This document shows positions 1 through 11,843 of a DNA stretch of 50,272 bases, in pieces. The translations under genes and the position numbers were made by a program. The stretch covers positions 1 to 50,272 of the forward strand of contig CASFCQ010000032.1 in the NCBI GenBank assembly GCA_949293185.1. Direction: 5' to 3'. Numbering within the stretch: position 1 is the stretch's first letter; each line of letters opens with the position of its first letter. The notes under the pieces were generated by a model, which ran no database searches, was not told where the DNA came from, and saw only the letters and a list, made by a program, of their open reading frames with translations. The stretch is from an uncultured bacterium. GTDB taxonomy: Bacteria > Cyanobacteriota > Vampirovibrionia > Gastranaerophilales > Gastranaerophilaceae.

Positions 1-494
1 TCCGTCCACTCTTAAAATGATAAAATCGGTACGGTAAATTTTCATTCCTTCATTTAAAAATCTCTAATCGTATTCCATCAGGGCTTCGCCCCGAACCCCC
101 TACGGCCTACTTTGTAAGCCGTGTATATGAGGCGTTAAAATATTACAATCTTAGACACAAAATTACGTAACATATACAAGAATGACTGCAGTTTTATATC
201 ATCAACAGAGTTCGCTATATAAATTCCGTAATATTTATATTGTCGCTGATAAAAGTTTTATTATATACTGTTTGAAAGAGACCTCGCTTGTAAACTGCCC
301 GCAAATGAGGCTTATCTGTACATTGAGTGAGGCAGCGAGGTCGCATAAGCATAAATTTAACATAAGTGACCCCTTGCACTTGTTGCTGGTGTCTGTGTTA
401 TAACAAAATGATTGAACTTGCTTACTACACCAGTTCAATAAAACAGCGGGCTCAGTTGACTATATGAAATTTATAAAAAAGTTAGGAGGGGTAA
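1..494. other. Intergenic region, 494 bp
   Basis: No convincing gene is visible. Two short overlapping reading frames on opposite strands lack ribosome binding sites and any recognisable composition. The segment holds a GC-rich patch with a small hairpin (81-92, gggc/gccc around ttc) and a second one (102-122, acggc/gccgt), which look like dispersed intergenic repeat material. An 8-bp inverted repeat (attgaact/agttcaat, 411-439) lies upstream of the first gene. A strong Shine-Dalgarno (aggagggg) ends just before the ATG at 495. Confidence 0.6.
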
Positions 495-1847
495 ATGCAC
501 AAATTTTTTAAAGCAGCATTAGTTGGTCTGCTCGGTCTTTTCTTTTTGGTGTCTCCGGCATGCGCTAAAGAAAACAAATTACCTGCAAAGACAAAATCAA
601 TGCTTATTAACAAACTTAAAGACTCATCCCTTGTTATTTACAAGGATAATCAAGTCCAAACTTTTACACAACACGGGATTATACCGCTATTAGTGTATCT
701 GGATAATAACAACTTTAAAGGAAGCTATGCTTTTGATAAAACTGTAGGCAGAGCAGCGGCGTATCTTTATGTATACGGCGACGCAGAGTATGTTTATGCT
801 GATGTAATGTCAAAGCCCGCAATAGAAATATTAAAGCAGCACAACATAAAATATGAAGCCCAAAAGGTTGTGAAAGAAATCCAAAATAAAGACAAAACAG
901 GGCTATGTCCCTTTGAAGAGCTTACTAAAAATGCAACAAGCCCGGCTCAGGCTTACGGCATGATTTATAAAAAAATACACCCTGATACAGCTGTAGTGTA
1001 CTTTACACCTGAAATAAAATCAGAAAAACTCGTAGAAATTTATAAAACTCTGGGTAAAAATTTGTCCGGCAATGTTGCAGTAAAACTCCACTCAGGAGAA
1101 CCCGGCGGACACAACTTTTTACAGCCTGATTTTGTAAAGCCTGTTGTTGACTATCTGAATGCAACCATTGTAGAGTGCAATACCGCTTATGAAGGAAGAA
1201 GAAACACAACAGAAAAACATAAAAAAACAATATCAGAGCACGGCTTTGACAAAATAGCAAAAGTTGACATTATGGACGAAGAAGGACAAATGGAGCTTCC
1301 GGTTGAAAACGGCAAACAAATCAAAGTCAACTATGTCGGCTCACATTTAAAAAATTATGACTCAATGCTCGTATTATCACACTTTAAAGGGCATCAGATG
1401 GGAGGCTTTGGCGGTGCGCTTAAAAACATGTCCATAGGGATTGCGTCTTCATACGGCAAAGCTTATATCCACGGAGCAGGAAACCCTGATAAAATTTGGA
1501 CCTGCGAACAGGATAAATTTTTAGAAGCAATGGCAGATGCTGACAAGTCAGTTATGGATTATATGAAAGGCAATATCACCTTTATAAACGTAATGAGCAG
1601 AATGTCTATAGACTGCGACTGCAACAGCCATCCGGCAGAACCTGGAATTGCGGATATAGGTATACTTGGCTCTGACGACCCTGTTGCTCTTGATCAGGCA
1701 TGTGTTGATTTGATTTATCAATCAAAAGACGAGGGCAAAGCTTCTCTTATCAAAAGGATGGAAGAAAAACACGGCATACATACGGTAGAAGCTGCTGCCG
1801 ACTTAGGTGTAGGCACAAGAAAATACAAATTAATAGAATTAAGATAA
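495..1847 (+). CDS. Exported DUF1893-DUF362 fusion protein
   Basis: The 450-residue protein has a cleavable signal peptide (residues 1-24, ending PACA). Next is a DUF1893-like domain (about 30-140, with GRAAAYLYVYG and the downstream TGLCPFEE). A DUF362 domain follows (about 160-430), recognisable from HSGEPGG, the SHFKGHQMGGFGGALKN segment and CDCNSHPAEPGIADIGILGSDDPVALD. DUF362 proteins are often iron-sulfur-linked, but the biochemical role is unknown. Here the Cys-x-Cys pair near residue 376 could bind a metal. Fusion of the two domains behind a signal peptide implies an extracytoplasmic role. The start is fixed by the strong aggagggg ribosome binding site. The following gene is also exported, about 70 bp downstream. 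Confidence 0.85.
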   Translation: MHKFFKAALVGLLGLFFLVSPACAKENKLPAKTKSMLINKLKDSSLVIYKDNQVQTFTQHGIIPLLVYLDNNNFKGSYAFDKTVGRAAAYLYVYGDAEYVYADVMSKPAIEILKQHNIKYEAQKVVKEIQNKDKTGLCPFEELTKNATSPAQAYGMIYKKIHPDTAVVYFTPEIKSEKLVEIYKTLGKNLSGNVAVKLHSGEPGGHNFLQPDFVKPVVDYLNATIVECNTAYEGRRNTTEKHKKTISEHGFDKIAKVDIMDEEGQMELPVENGKQIKVNYVGSHLKNYDSMLVLSHFKGHQMGGFGGALKNMSIGIASSYGKAYIHGAGNPDKIWTCEQDKFLEAMADADKSVMDYMKGNITFINVMSRMSIDCDCNSHPAEPGIADIGILGSDDPVALDQACVDLIYQSKDEGKASLIKRMEEKHGIHTVEAAADLGVGTRKYKLIELR

Positions 1848-1918
1848 AGTTATTACGGGCACAAGTCATTTGATGCGTGCCCTTTTAGCACATAGAAAGT
1901 ATGTAGAAAGGTTTATTA

Positions 1919-3229
1919 ATGAAAAAGTTATTAACAGCACTGCTTGCGGCAAGTTTGTTTGTATCACTGGCACAGTTTGGTGCAGAGGCAAAGCAAAAAA
2001 CAAAACCTAAAGCAAAGGCAAAACAACAGCAAATAGAATTAAAAGTAGAAAAGCCTCAGAATATAAAAGATTTGGAACAAACAACAAAAGCCGAACCTAA
2101 AAAATTAACCGAAGAAAAACAACAGGAACAACTGCACCTGCAAGAAGCAGAGCTTAAAGCTCAGGAAGCTGCCAGCGCAAAAAGTAATAAAGACAAAAAA
2201 GCCTCAAAAAATAAAAAAGAAACAAAACAAAATAAAGAAATAAAAAAATCCGATAAAGTTTCAATAAACACTGAACCCGGATATATGAAAGAAAAAGTTT
2301 TTTATATCAAACAATGCGACAACATAAAAATAGCCGCAGATATATACGTTCCTAAAGAATTCGACAAAACAAAAGAATATCCGGCAATTGTTGTGGTTCA
2401 TCCTTCCGGAGGGGTAAAAGAACAAACAGCAGGCTTGTATGCACAAAAACTTGCAGAAAAAGGTTTTGTAACCCTTGCTTATGATGCGGCATATCAGGGA
2501 GAAAGCGAAGGAGAACCCAGATACGTTGAAGACCCTGCTTCACGTGTGGAAGATGTCCGCTCAGCAGTCGATTATCTTACTACCCTGCCGTTTGTTGACA
2601 AGGACAACATAGGGGTTTTGGGTATTTGCTCCGGCGGCGGATATGCATTTAATGCCGCAGAAACAGAAATGAGAATAAAAGCTGTTGCAACTGTTTCAGC
2701 TTTTGACCTCGGCAGAGCCAGACGCCAGGGGTTGGGTGATTCCCTAACGGAAGAACAACAAAAACAGAAACTAAAAAGCGTAGCGGATCAAAGAACAAAC
2801 GAAGTTAACGGCAAAGCATACAAATATGCGGAATATGTTCCTGATTCAAAAAGAGAAATTCCGGCAAACGCCTCTGCTATATACAAAGAAGGCTATGAAT
2901 ACTACAAAACTTCCAGAGGCGCACACCCCAGAGCTGTAAACAAATATCTGTACAGCAGTCTGGATAAACAAATGGCTTTCACAGCTTTTGACAAACCGGA
3001 GAGCATTTCACCAAGAGCAGTACTGTTTATAGTAGGCGGAAACGCAGAAACCGCATACTTTAGCAAAGAGGCATACGACAAAGCAAAAGACCCGAAAGAA
3101 TACTTTGTTATCCCCAACGCCTCTCACGTTGCTCTGTATGACAAAACGCAATACGTTGCACCTGCTGTTGAAAAACTTAGTGAATTTTATTCAAAATACC
3201 TGTCTAACCATAAAGAATGGGTATATTAA
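1919..3229 (+). CDS. Exported alpha/beta hydrolase, dienelactone-hydrolase-like
   Basis: The 436-residue protein starts with a signal peptide (1-24, ending GAEA). A long Lys/Gln/Glu-rich low-complexity linker (about 25-120) precedes an alpha/beta-hydrolase domain (about 130-430). The nucleophile elbow reads G-I-C-S-G-G around residues 235-240. This puts Cys237 where dienelactone hydrolases carry their nucleophilic Cys. HPSGG gives the oxyanion region, and a late NASH supplies the likely catalytic His. The charged linker may tether the enzyme to the cell wall or span the periplasm (inference). The substrate cannot be deduced. A hairpin terminator follows directly. Confidence 0.8.
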   Translation: MKKLLTALLAASLFVSLAQFGAEAKQKTKPKAKAKQQQIELKVEKPQNIKDLEQTTKAEPKKLTEEKQQEQLHLQEAELKAQEAASAKSNKDKKASKNKKETKQNKEIKKSDKVSINTEPGYMKEKVFYIKQCDNIKIAADIYVPKEFDKTKEYPAIVVVHPSGGVKEQTAGLYAQKLAEKGFVTLAYDAAYQGESEGEPRYVEDPASRVEDVRSAVDYLTTLPFVDKDNIGVLGICSGGGYAFNAAETEMRIKAVATVSAFDLGRARRQGLGDSLTEEQQKQKLKSVADQRTNEVNGKAYKYAEYVPDSKREIPANASAIYKEGYEYYKTSRGAHPRAVNKYLYSSLDKQMAFTAFDKPESISPRAVLFIVGGNAETAYFSKEAYDKAKDPKEYFVIPNASHVALYDKTQYVAPAVEKLSEFYSKYLSNHKEWVY

Positions 3230-3247
3230 CAAAAAGCATATATAAAC

Positions 3248-3305
3248 AAAAGCTGTTCTCTTAAAATACCGCTAAGAGCGGAAATACAGAGGACAGCTTT
3301 TTTAT
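3248..3305 (+). terminator. Rho-independent terminator after the hydrolase gene
   Basis: An inverted repeat aaagctgttctct / agaggacagcttt, with one G-T wobble, is followed by a run of seven T. It lies 18 bp after the hydrolase stop codon. Confidence 0.8.
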
Positions 3306-3334
3306 TTTCAGTAATAAAAGAAGGTTTTTACAAA

Positions 3335-3364
3335 TTAGCTCAATCTCTTTGTTTGTTGTACAAT
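3335..3364 (+). promoter_or_regulatory. Possible gyrB promoter
   Basis: A good -10 box (TACAAT, 3359-3364) lies 18 bp after a weak -35 candidate (ttagct, 3335-3340). The leader to the gyrB ATG at 3409 would be about 35-40 nt. Only the -10 is convincing. Confidence 0.35.
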
Positions 3365-3402
3365 GTTGTTATGAACAAGTTTATAAGACTAATTGGGGAT
3401 AA

Positions 3403-5850
<2,448 letters not shown>

Positions 5851-5872
5851 TAAGGAAAAACTTATACAAAAG

Positions 5873-5898
5873 AAAGAGGCACTACAGTGCCTCTTTTA
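5873..5898 (+). terminator. Rho-independent terminator of gyrB
   Basis: A perfect 11-bp stem (aaagaggcact / agtgcctcttt) with a 2-nt centre is followed by T residues. It starts 23 bp after the gyrB stop codon. Confidence 0.85.
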
Positions 5899-6008
5899 TG
5901 TTCTGTAAATTAAGTAAAAAAATATTAACCAGAAACGTTTTTATAGCAAAAATTCTTTTTTACAGACTTACATGAAATGAAAATATATAAATCAAGAGAG
6001 GTTTTCAA

Positions 6009-7334
6009 ATGAACATTAACAAAATTAATACACTTGTGCCTGTTTATACCCAAAAAAATGACAACAATAACAGACAATCAATAGCATTCAAAGGCGCAAG
6101 AACAAATGCTTTAAAATATGCACTCAATCTCAAAAAAGACTGCGACACTGCACTGTTTCGAAACAGAATTGCAGCAGTTTTTAACATGAAAAACAGTGAA
6201 ATTACACCTTTAACAAAAGGCTTTAAAAAGCACAAAATGAAACTGCTCTACAGATTAACAGACAAATACAATGCAGATATTTACAACAACACGGAACTTA
6301 ACCCGCAAAAAGCAAAAACTATTGTTTTCAATATTTACAACAAAGTAAAATACCCTAACAACACTCACATAAATCTGATTGATGACACAAATTACTCATT
6401 GGAACAGCTGGACAAAATCTTTGATATAACAGAAAAAGAACCTAAAAAATTAAGTCTGGTTGACAATCTGCTTTCTGTTTATCCTTATAAAACATCCTTT
6501 GTCCAATTGCCGTTTGAAACAATGGAAGAATTTTTAACAACAAAATCATCAAAAAAAATTGCTGAAAATTTTGAAAATTACAAACCATATATTAGTTTAA
6601 ATGCCGGTGATAAGAACATAGTCAAAAATTTGGAACAAGAAATAGAAAAAGGTTATAATAAAAACCTTTATGTAAAAAAACTGAATATTGCAGAACTTTA
6701 TAGAACTCAGGGAGTACTAAACGACATAAATCCTGACTTAATAGAAGTTAACTACAAACCTGAAGGAGTAGAGCTGCTAAAATCTTTGAATAAAGTATAT
6801 TCCACAGACTATAGTTTTAAGACTAAAAATTACCGCAACCAATTTGATATGGCTGCAACTATAATGAATATATACAATTCGACAACAGCACAAAATCTGA
6901 AGGCTCGCAGCAAAGTTTTTGAGTTTGTACAATCACACGTTGATATTAATAAAAAATTTGAAAAAGCACCTCTTGATACAGTAGAAAGAATATTCCAAAA
7001 GATTGATGCAGACCAGGAAGCTAAAAAGCTTATCCATACAACAGTAGGAAAAGAATCAGACTTTGCATCAATAGAGCAAATAGACAACGTTCTCACTAAT
7101 GCAGATTTAAAAAAACTGAATTCCCGTCCTGACTTAGTCCGCTATGCATTATTAAACAGAAAAAATCTCGTTGAATTTTCTAAAGAAGATTTCCAAAACG
7201 TAGACAAGCATATAGAACTTTCAAAACAGCGCGAAAAAAGAGAATTGGAAAAATCCTTTTACTCGCCTAATCCTTTTATAATGGACTTGCACAATCTTAA
7301 GGTAAAAATTAAAAACTTTTTTGAAAGATTTTGA
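6009..7334 (+). CDS. FKG-motif protein of unknown function
   Basis: A 441-residue, Lys/Asn-rich, apparently soluble and mainly helical protein that I do not recognise. The N-terminus is a short polar lead followed by the motif S-I-A-F-K-G-A (about residues 24-30). Similar motifs occur in the proteins starting at 7523 and 12334 and in the PHP protein at 19475-20314. There is no signal peptide or membrane segment. A ribosome binding site (agagagg, 5995-6001) lies just upstream of the ATG. The gene is bounded by its own terminator, so it is probably monocistronic. The shared motif may be a localisation or sorting tag (inference). Confidence 0.75.
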   Translation: MNINKINTLVPVYTQKNDNNNRQSIAFKGARTNALKYALNLKKDCDTALFRNRIAAVFNMKNSEITPLTKGFKKHKMKLLYRLTDKYNADIYNNTELNPQKAKTIVFNIYNKVKYPNNTHINLIDDTNYSLEQLDKIFDITEKEPKKLSLVDNLLSVYPYKTSFVQLPFETMEEFLTTKSSKKIAENFENYKPYISLNAGDKNIVKNLEQEIEKGYNKNLYVKKLNIAELYRTQGVLNDINPDLIEVNYKPEGVELLKSLNKVYSTDYSFKTKNYRNQFDMAATIMNIYNSTTAQNLKARSKVFEFVQSHVDINKKFEKAPLDTVERIFQKIDADQEAKKLIHTTVGKESDFASIEQIDNVLTNADLKKLNSRPDLVRYALLNRKNLVEFSKEDFQNVDKHIELSKQREKRELEKSFYSPNPFIMDLHNLKVKIKNFFERF

Positions 7335-7341
7335 AAATAGT

Positions 7342-7369
7342 AAAAAGGCTGATATTATCAGCCTTTTTT
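7342..7369 (+). terminator. Rho-independent terminator
   Basis: A perfect 12-bp stem (aaaaaggctgat / atcagccttttt) with a 3-nt loop ends in a T run. It lies directly after the FKG-motif gene that ends at 7334. Confidence 0.85.
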
Positions 7370-7522
7370 ATTGTATTAACTTTTGTATAGTTATTCATTG
7401 GAACTAGCAAAAAATATTTTTAGAGGGTTTAAAGCAATTGGACAGATAACTGTCAAAAAAATCCTTTAAATATTTTTTTTATCGGGTTAAGATAATATTC
7501 TCAAAGGTATTAAGCTGAAAAA

Positions 7523-10024
7523 ATGAAAATCGGACAAATTGAAACAAAACATCAATACGGTCTGAAGCGAAAAGAAATCCGTTACCAGTATGCGGAGCAA
7601 GGTTCGCTCCACTCGGGCAAACAAAATACCTTACAGAATAAAAGTATATTATCAAAACCCTTGCAAGAAGGCGTAAATGCGCAAATATCTTTCAAGGGTT
7701 TTAATTTTAATGCGATAAAATCCAAAATAGCGCTTAAACCCATAATAAAAACAGTTCCCCAAAACCTTCAGGACAAGGTTTTTGACTCGCTAAAAAAAAT
7801 TAATAAACAGCAGCTTAAATACTATACAGACATAAAAAACGACTATGTCAAATACATACTTGAACATGAGGATTTTCAAAAACAAAACCATTTGAGCGCT
7901 GAAATGCTCGAAAAAATAAAGCAGGGTCAGCTGATTTATCTACCCAAACAACCGCTTGTGTCAAAATTCTTTACACAGCTTGTTTCTCCATTGACAGCAG
8001 TATACAAATGGGGGGAAAAATTAATATTACCCAAAGACTCAAAAATACTTAAAAGACGCTCGGAAAGAGAAAAGGTTCTTAAAAATTTCAGAGCGCTGGA
8101 AGGTCTTTTAAAATCCCATGAAATATGGGAAAACGGATACAGAAAAAAAAGCGGGCATACAAAATTTAACGATACAAGCAAATTTTTAATCCCTGACGAT
8201 ATCCTGGAAGGCAAAATAAACAGAAGAAGAAACAAAGTTGTAGACCCTAACAAGGGCAAATACTCTTCTAACTCACTAATGATAGGCAACAGGCTAATCT
8301 CAGGTATTGTATACTCATACTTTTTAGGTACTGACGCATACAACACGACAATGAGATACAGCAACAATCATACAGAAGCCGCAAACCAGAGAAAATCCCG
8401 TGTTGCGCAGGAATTTTCCAGAATCGGTATGAACATGTACATCCAGAACCTGCTGTTCGGAACATTTGAAACAGCAGTTAACCGCAGCCTGCTTACCGCT
8501 ATGTTTGTATCAGGTTCAACCGTAGCATTTTCTGAAATTTTAGGCAGAAAACTTGTCGGAAAGCCAATTATGCCGTCAGACAAAGACACTCTGGACAGGC
8601 TCGAACAGGAAATGTACGAGAAAAAAGGTATACTTCCTTCAATAGGCAGGCTTTTGACAACTGTTAAGAAAAAAGAACCGGCTGCCGCAATCAACAACAA
8701 ACCGCAGGTTTCTTTTAATAAAACAAAAGCTAATGAAAAACTGTTCAAAGCTTTTGCCCAAAGCCGACCTGATGCACAAACTCCGGCTTATCAACCCCTA
8801 AAACATAACACGCAGCCCTCTTTTAAGGGATACTACCGTGTAGAAAAGCTGATAGACAAAAACAAACTTTCTCAAATAATAAAAATTCTTGAACAAACTG
8901 ATGAACAAACAGCGGCAACGATTAAAAAAGCTATTTTAAAAGCAGCTCAAAAATCCGATTTTTATAAAACAAACAACATCGCCGCACCGAAAGTATTTAA
9001 TGAGATAATCAGCAGCAATGCATATTCAAAAGTTCCTGTAGGCTCAAAAGATACTATATGGGGCAAATGGACAAAAAGTATACTTGTTCCGGTTAATTTT
9101 GTTAAAAACCTGACCAAAAGGACTCACATATTCCTGCAAAACTGCTACAACATAATACGCGGCAGGAAAAACACTTACTGGCAAGACAGGCTGAATGAAG
9201 CTATGAGCAGCGCAGACAGCAAAAAGGATTTTGAAAACTACCTTGCTCAAAGAATGAAACTTGAGGTTTGGAAAACATCACCTTTGCCGGAAGCAGACAA
9301 AAAACTTGAAATATTCAAAGAGTTTATTTCATCAAAATCAAAAGAACGAGAAGATATAGAAGGTGCAAAAAACATACTTCTCTGGCTGGATAAGCAAATC
9401 AAGCGCGAAAATATAAAAATTCAACCGGACGGCACTCTTAACGAGGCAGATGTCAAAAAGGTTCAAAACATTTTAAAAGAATCCGTAATGCGTGCTGACG
9501 GAGAAAAACAGCTGGAATATGACGGCAATACTCTTGCCCAGACCAATATAAATCTTTCCAGGGCAATAACGACACTATTCCTTGTTACTGACGCATACAA
9601 CCTTACTATGCAATACAGCAACGACAACAGAAAAGATGCCAACAAGAGCGCCAAAAACAGAGCAGCACAAGAAATTTCCAGAATCAGCGTATCGGCTTAC
9701 ATTATGGCGTTTGTTCACAATCTGCTTTCAAAACTCTGCAACTCAAGTCTTGCAGGAGCATTTACACTAACAGCGCTTACATCAACAATTAACGATTCTA
9801 TATCAAGACAGGTTGTCGGAGTTCCTCTGACGGCTAAAAACCAGGAAGAACTGGAAGAAATCGACAGAAAAAATCAAAAATCAAAAAGCCCTATAAAAAA
9901 AGCTCTGGCATATTCTATAGGTAAAAAATCAGCTGTTTCTCAGAAAAAAGCTGTTGATAACACGGCAAAAACAGATATAGATTACTTTTCAAACGACTTT
10001 TTTATAACACCGGAAATTAATTAA
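7523..10024 (+). CDS. Large FKG-motif protein with an internal duplication
   Basis: An 833-residue basic protein that I do not recognise. Two similar halves are visible. Residues about 267-300 (GTDAYNTTMRYSNNH..RVAQEFSRI) match residues about 688-722 (VTDAYNLTMQYSNDN..RAAQEISRI). Each is followed by a moderately hydrophobic stretch and a conserved KLVGKPI / QVVGVPL segment. Each half is preceded by an FKG motif: ISFKGF at 55-60 and PSFKGYY at about 432. This suggests tandem duplication of an ancestral unit, motif included. Hydrophobic segments near 305-345 and 725-770 could insert into a membrane. The downstream rsmH gene starts 31 bp later and may be co-transcribed. Confidence 0.75.
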   Translation: MKIGQIETKHQYGLKRKEIRYQYAEQGSLHSGKQNTLQNKSILSKPLQEGVNAQISFKGFNFNAIKSKIALKPIIKTVPQNLQDKVFDSLKKINKQQLKYYTDIKNDYVKYILEHEDFQKQNHLSAEMLEKIKQGQLIYLPKQPLVSKFFTQLVSPLTAVYKWGEKLILPKDSKILKRRSEREKVLKNFRALEGLLKSHEIWENGYRKKSGHTKFNDTSKFLIPDDILEGKINRRRNKVVDPNKGKYSSNSLMIGNRLISGIVYSYFLGTDAYNTTMRYSNNHTEAANQRKSRVAQEFSRIGMNMYIQNLLFGTFETAVNRSLLTAMFVSGSTVAFSEILGRKLVGKPIMPSDKDTLDRLEQEMYEKKGILPSIGRLLTTVKKKEPAAAINNKPQVSFNKTKANEKLFKAFAQSRPDAQTPAYQPLKHNTQPSFKGYYRVEKLIDKNKLSQIIKILEQTDEQTAATIKKAILKAAQKSDFYKTNNIAAPKVFNEIISSNAYSKVPVGSKDTIWGKWTKSILVPVNFVKNLTKRTHIFLQNCYNIIRGRKNTYWQDRLNEAMSSADSKKDFENYLAQRMKLEVWKTSPLPEADKKLEIFKEFISSKSKEREDIEGAKNILLWLDKQIKRENIKIQPDGTLNEADVKKVQNILKESVMRADGEKQLEYDGNTLAQTNINLSRAITTLFLVTDAYNLTMQYSNDNRKDANKSAKNRAAQEISRISVSAYIMAFVHNLLSKLCNSSLAGAFTLTALTSTINDSISRQVVGVPLTAKNQEELEEIDRKNQKSKSPIKKALAYSIGKKSAVSQKKAVDNTAKTDIDYFSNDFFITPEIN

Positions 10025-10055
10025 CACTCTGTATTTTTTAATATAAAATAATAAA

Positions 10056-11018
10056 ATGGACTCTCAAAATAAAAAACAAGAATTTCAACACTATACAGTT
10101 ATGGCTCACGAGGCAGTAGACGCCATGCACTGCACCCCGGGCAAAATATATGTGGATGCAACACTAGGCGGCGGAGGACACAGCGAGCTGATTTTGCCAA
10201 AAATCCAGCCTGACGGGAGACTAATAGCTTTTGACGTGGACAGTGATGCTATCAACTATGCATCAGAAAGGCTCAAAGATTACAAAAATTTAACAATTGT
10301 ACATGACTCCTACTCCAATATTAAGCAAGTGTTACAAAATTTAGGAATAAATCAAATCACAGGAGGGATTGTATTCGACCTGGGGGCATCGTATCATCAG
10401 CTGACCAAGCAGGAACGCGGCTTCAGTTTTATGAAAGACGCGCCATTAGATATGCGTTTTAACACAGACAGCGATTTTAGCGCATATGATGTTGTTAACG
10501 GATACAGCGAGGATGATTTAATAAGGATTATCAGTGAATACGGCGAAGAAAGGTTCACCAAAAGAATCGTAAAAAGTATTATAAATTACAGAAACACTAA
10601 AAATATAGAAACTACGCTTGAATTAGCAGAAATAATAAAAAATGCAGTCCCTAAAACAAAGGAAAAAATCCACCCTGCAACCCGTACTTTTCAGGCTATC
10701 AGGATAGAAGTTAACAATGAATTACAAAATATTAAAAATACATTAAATGAAGTGCTTACTTTATTATCTGTTGATGCTATAATTAGTGTAATAAGTTTTC
10801 ATTCTCTTGAGGATAGACTTGTAAAACAATGTTTCAAGTATTACGCATCAAAATGCAGATGCAAACCAAATGAGCCAGTTTGTCACTGCAAGCCGCCAAT
10901 GCTTGAGTTGGTCAACAAAAAACCGATATTAGCTTCAGAATCAGAAATTAGAGAAAATCCTCCGTCAAGATCTGCAAAACTGAGGATAGCAAAAAAAATA
11001 ACGTCATGGGAGAACTAA
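10056..11018 (+). CDS. rsmH: 16S rRNA (cytosine(1402)-N(4))-methyltransferase RsmH
   Basis: RsmH (MraW) methylates N4 of C1402 in 16S rRNA using S-adenosylmethionine. The 320-residue length is normal. Signatures are the SAM-binding DATLGGGGHS near the N-terminus, GIVFDLGASYHQL, the family motif RGFSFMKDAPLDMRF, and FHSLEDRLVKQCFK in the C-terminal part. CRCKPNEPVCHCKPP near residue 270 is a Cys-rich loop. The next gene starts one base after the stop codon and encodes an FtsL-like protein. This conserves the usual mraW-ftsL order of the division and cell-wall cluster, although ftsI and the mur genes do not follow. Confidence 0.93.
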   Translation: MDSQNKKQEFQHYTVMAHEAVDAMHCTPGKIYVDATLGGGGHSELILPKIQPDGRLIAFDVDSDAINYASERLKDYKNLTIVHDSYSNIKQVLQNLGINQITGGIVFDLGASYHQLTKQERGFSFMKDAPLDMRFNTDSDFSAYDVVNGYSEDDLIRIISEYGEERFTKRIVKSIINYRNTKNIETTLELAEIIKNAVPKTKEKIHPATRTFQAIRIEVNNELQNIKNTLNEVLTLLSVDAIISVISFHSLEDRLVKQCFKYYASKCRCKPNEPVCHCKPPMLELVNKKPILASESEIRENPPSRSAKLRIAKKITSWEN

Positions 11019-11019
11019 A

Positions 11020-11484
11020 TTGACAAGACCGGTCAGCAATCAAAAGAGCCACTACAACAAATACCGTCAAACTGCAAACAACGGTCAACCTGTTACCCCT
11101 GTTATCAACGGCTACTTTCCCGAAGCTCACAAAACATATAAAGAAATGGCTATATCCAGAGTAAACAAAACTCTTTGCGCTATTCTTATCATGTTTATTA
11201 TGATTTCTGCTGTCAGCTACTACTTTGTTACATCGAGCGAAATTACATTGAACAAATACAGAAAACAGGTTCTTGCTCTTAATGACGAAAATGTTGAACT
11301 TCAGAACAAACTTGATTATCTAAAATCATATTACAACGTTGATAAAGCTATGCAAAAACAACATTTACTGCAAAAAGCAAAAAATGTTATAGAAGTTAAG
11401 GGTTCTCCAGCAACTGCACCCGTTGACAGAACCGCTATGGCTTCAAAACAACAAAAGCAGTTCCAGTGGTCATTAGGCTTTTAA
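11020..11484 (+). CDS. FtsL-like single-pass division protein
   Basis: A 154-residue bitopic protein. A basic N-terminal tail (about 1-50) precedes one transmembrane helix (about 53-73, AILIMFIMISAVSYYFV). A short coiled coil follows outside (about 78-115, including LALNDENVELQNKLDYL). This layout, and the position immediately after rsmH, fit FtsL or a related DivIC-type divisome component. Sequence identity is too low to be certain. Translation starts at TTG (11020), one base after the rsmH stop, which indicates translational coupling. Confidence 0.65.
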   Translation: MTRPVSNQKSHYNKYRQTANNGQPVTPVINGYFPEAHKTYKEMAISRVNKTLCAILIMFIMISAVSYYFVTSSEITLNKYRKQVLALNDENVELQNKLDYLKSYYNVDKAMQKQHLLQKAKNVIEVKGSPATAPVDRTAMASKQQKQFQWSLGF

Positions 11485-11504
11485 AATCAGCATCTTAAAA
11501 AATT

Positions 11505-11843
11505 ATGTCTAAAAAATACACAGATGAAATTAATGCGATAACTGCAGAAATCGAACAAAGAGGAGATAATCAATACACCCTGTGGGAGTTGTATTATCAG
11601 CGCGGTTATTTATATTTTTTAATCAACGAGGATGATAAAGCAAAAACTGACTACAAAAAAGCAGAATCTCTCGGGCTGGATGTTACGGAACTGCCTTATT
11701 ACTGCTTTTCAAACTCAAACAGCAAACGCAGGGAATTTCTTTTGCCTGAAAAAATCCTTGTGTTCTTAATATTGTTGATGGTGTTTGTTGCAATAGGAAT
11801 ACAGATAATCAGCTTTGTGTACAATATAAAATCAGCTCTTTAA
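11505..11843 (+). CDS. Small TPR-like protein with C-terminal membrane anchor
   Basis: A 112-residue protein with one or two TPR-like helical hairpins (about 18-60, including YYQRGYLYFLINEDDKAKTDYKKAESLGL). A C-terminal transmembrane helix follows (about 84-106, ILVFLILLMVFVAIGIQIISF). It lies 20 bp after the FtsL-like gene and probably shares its transcript. A tail-anchored cytoplasmic TPR protein in a division cluster may be an adaptor (inference). The exact function is unknown. Confidence 0.65.
   Translation: MSKKYTDEINAITAEIEQRGDNQYTLWELYYQRGYLYFLINEDDKAKTDYKKAESLGLDVTELPYYCFSNSNSKRREFLLPEKILVFLILLMVFVAIGIQIISFVYNIKSAL

Noticed and set aside
182-438. Two overlapping frames (73 aa plus, 67 aa minus) in the first intergenic region
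   Set aside because: They lie on opposite strands of the same DNA, lack ribosome binding sites and have no recognisable protein features.
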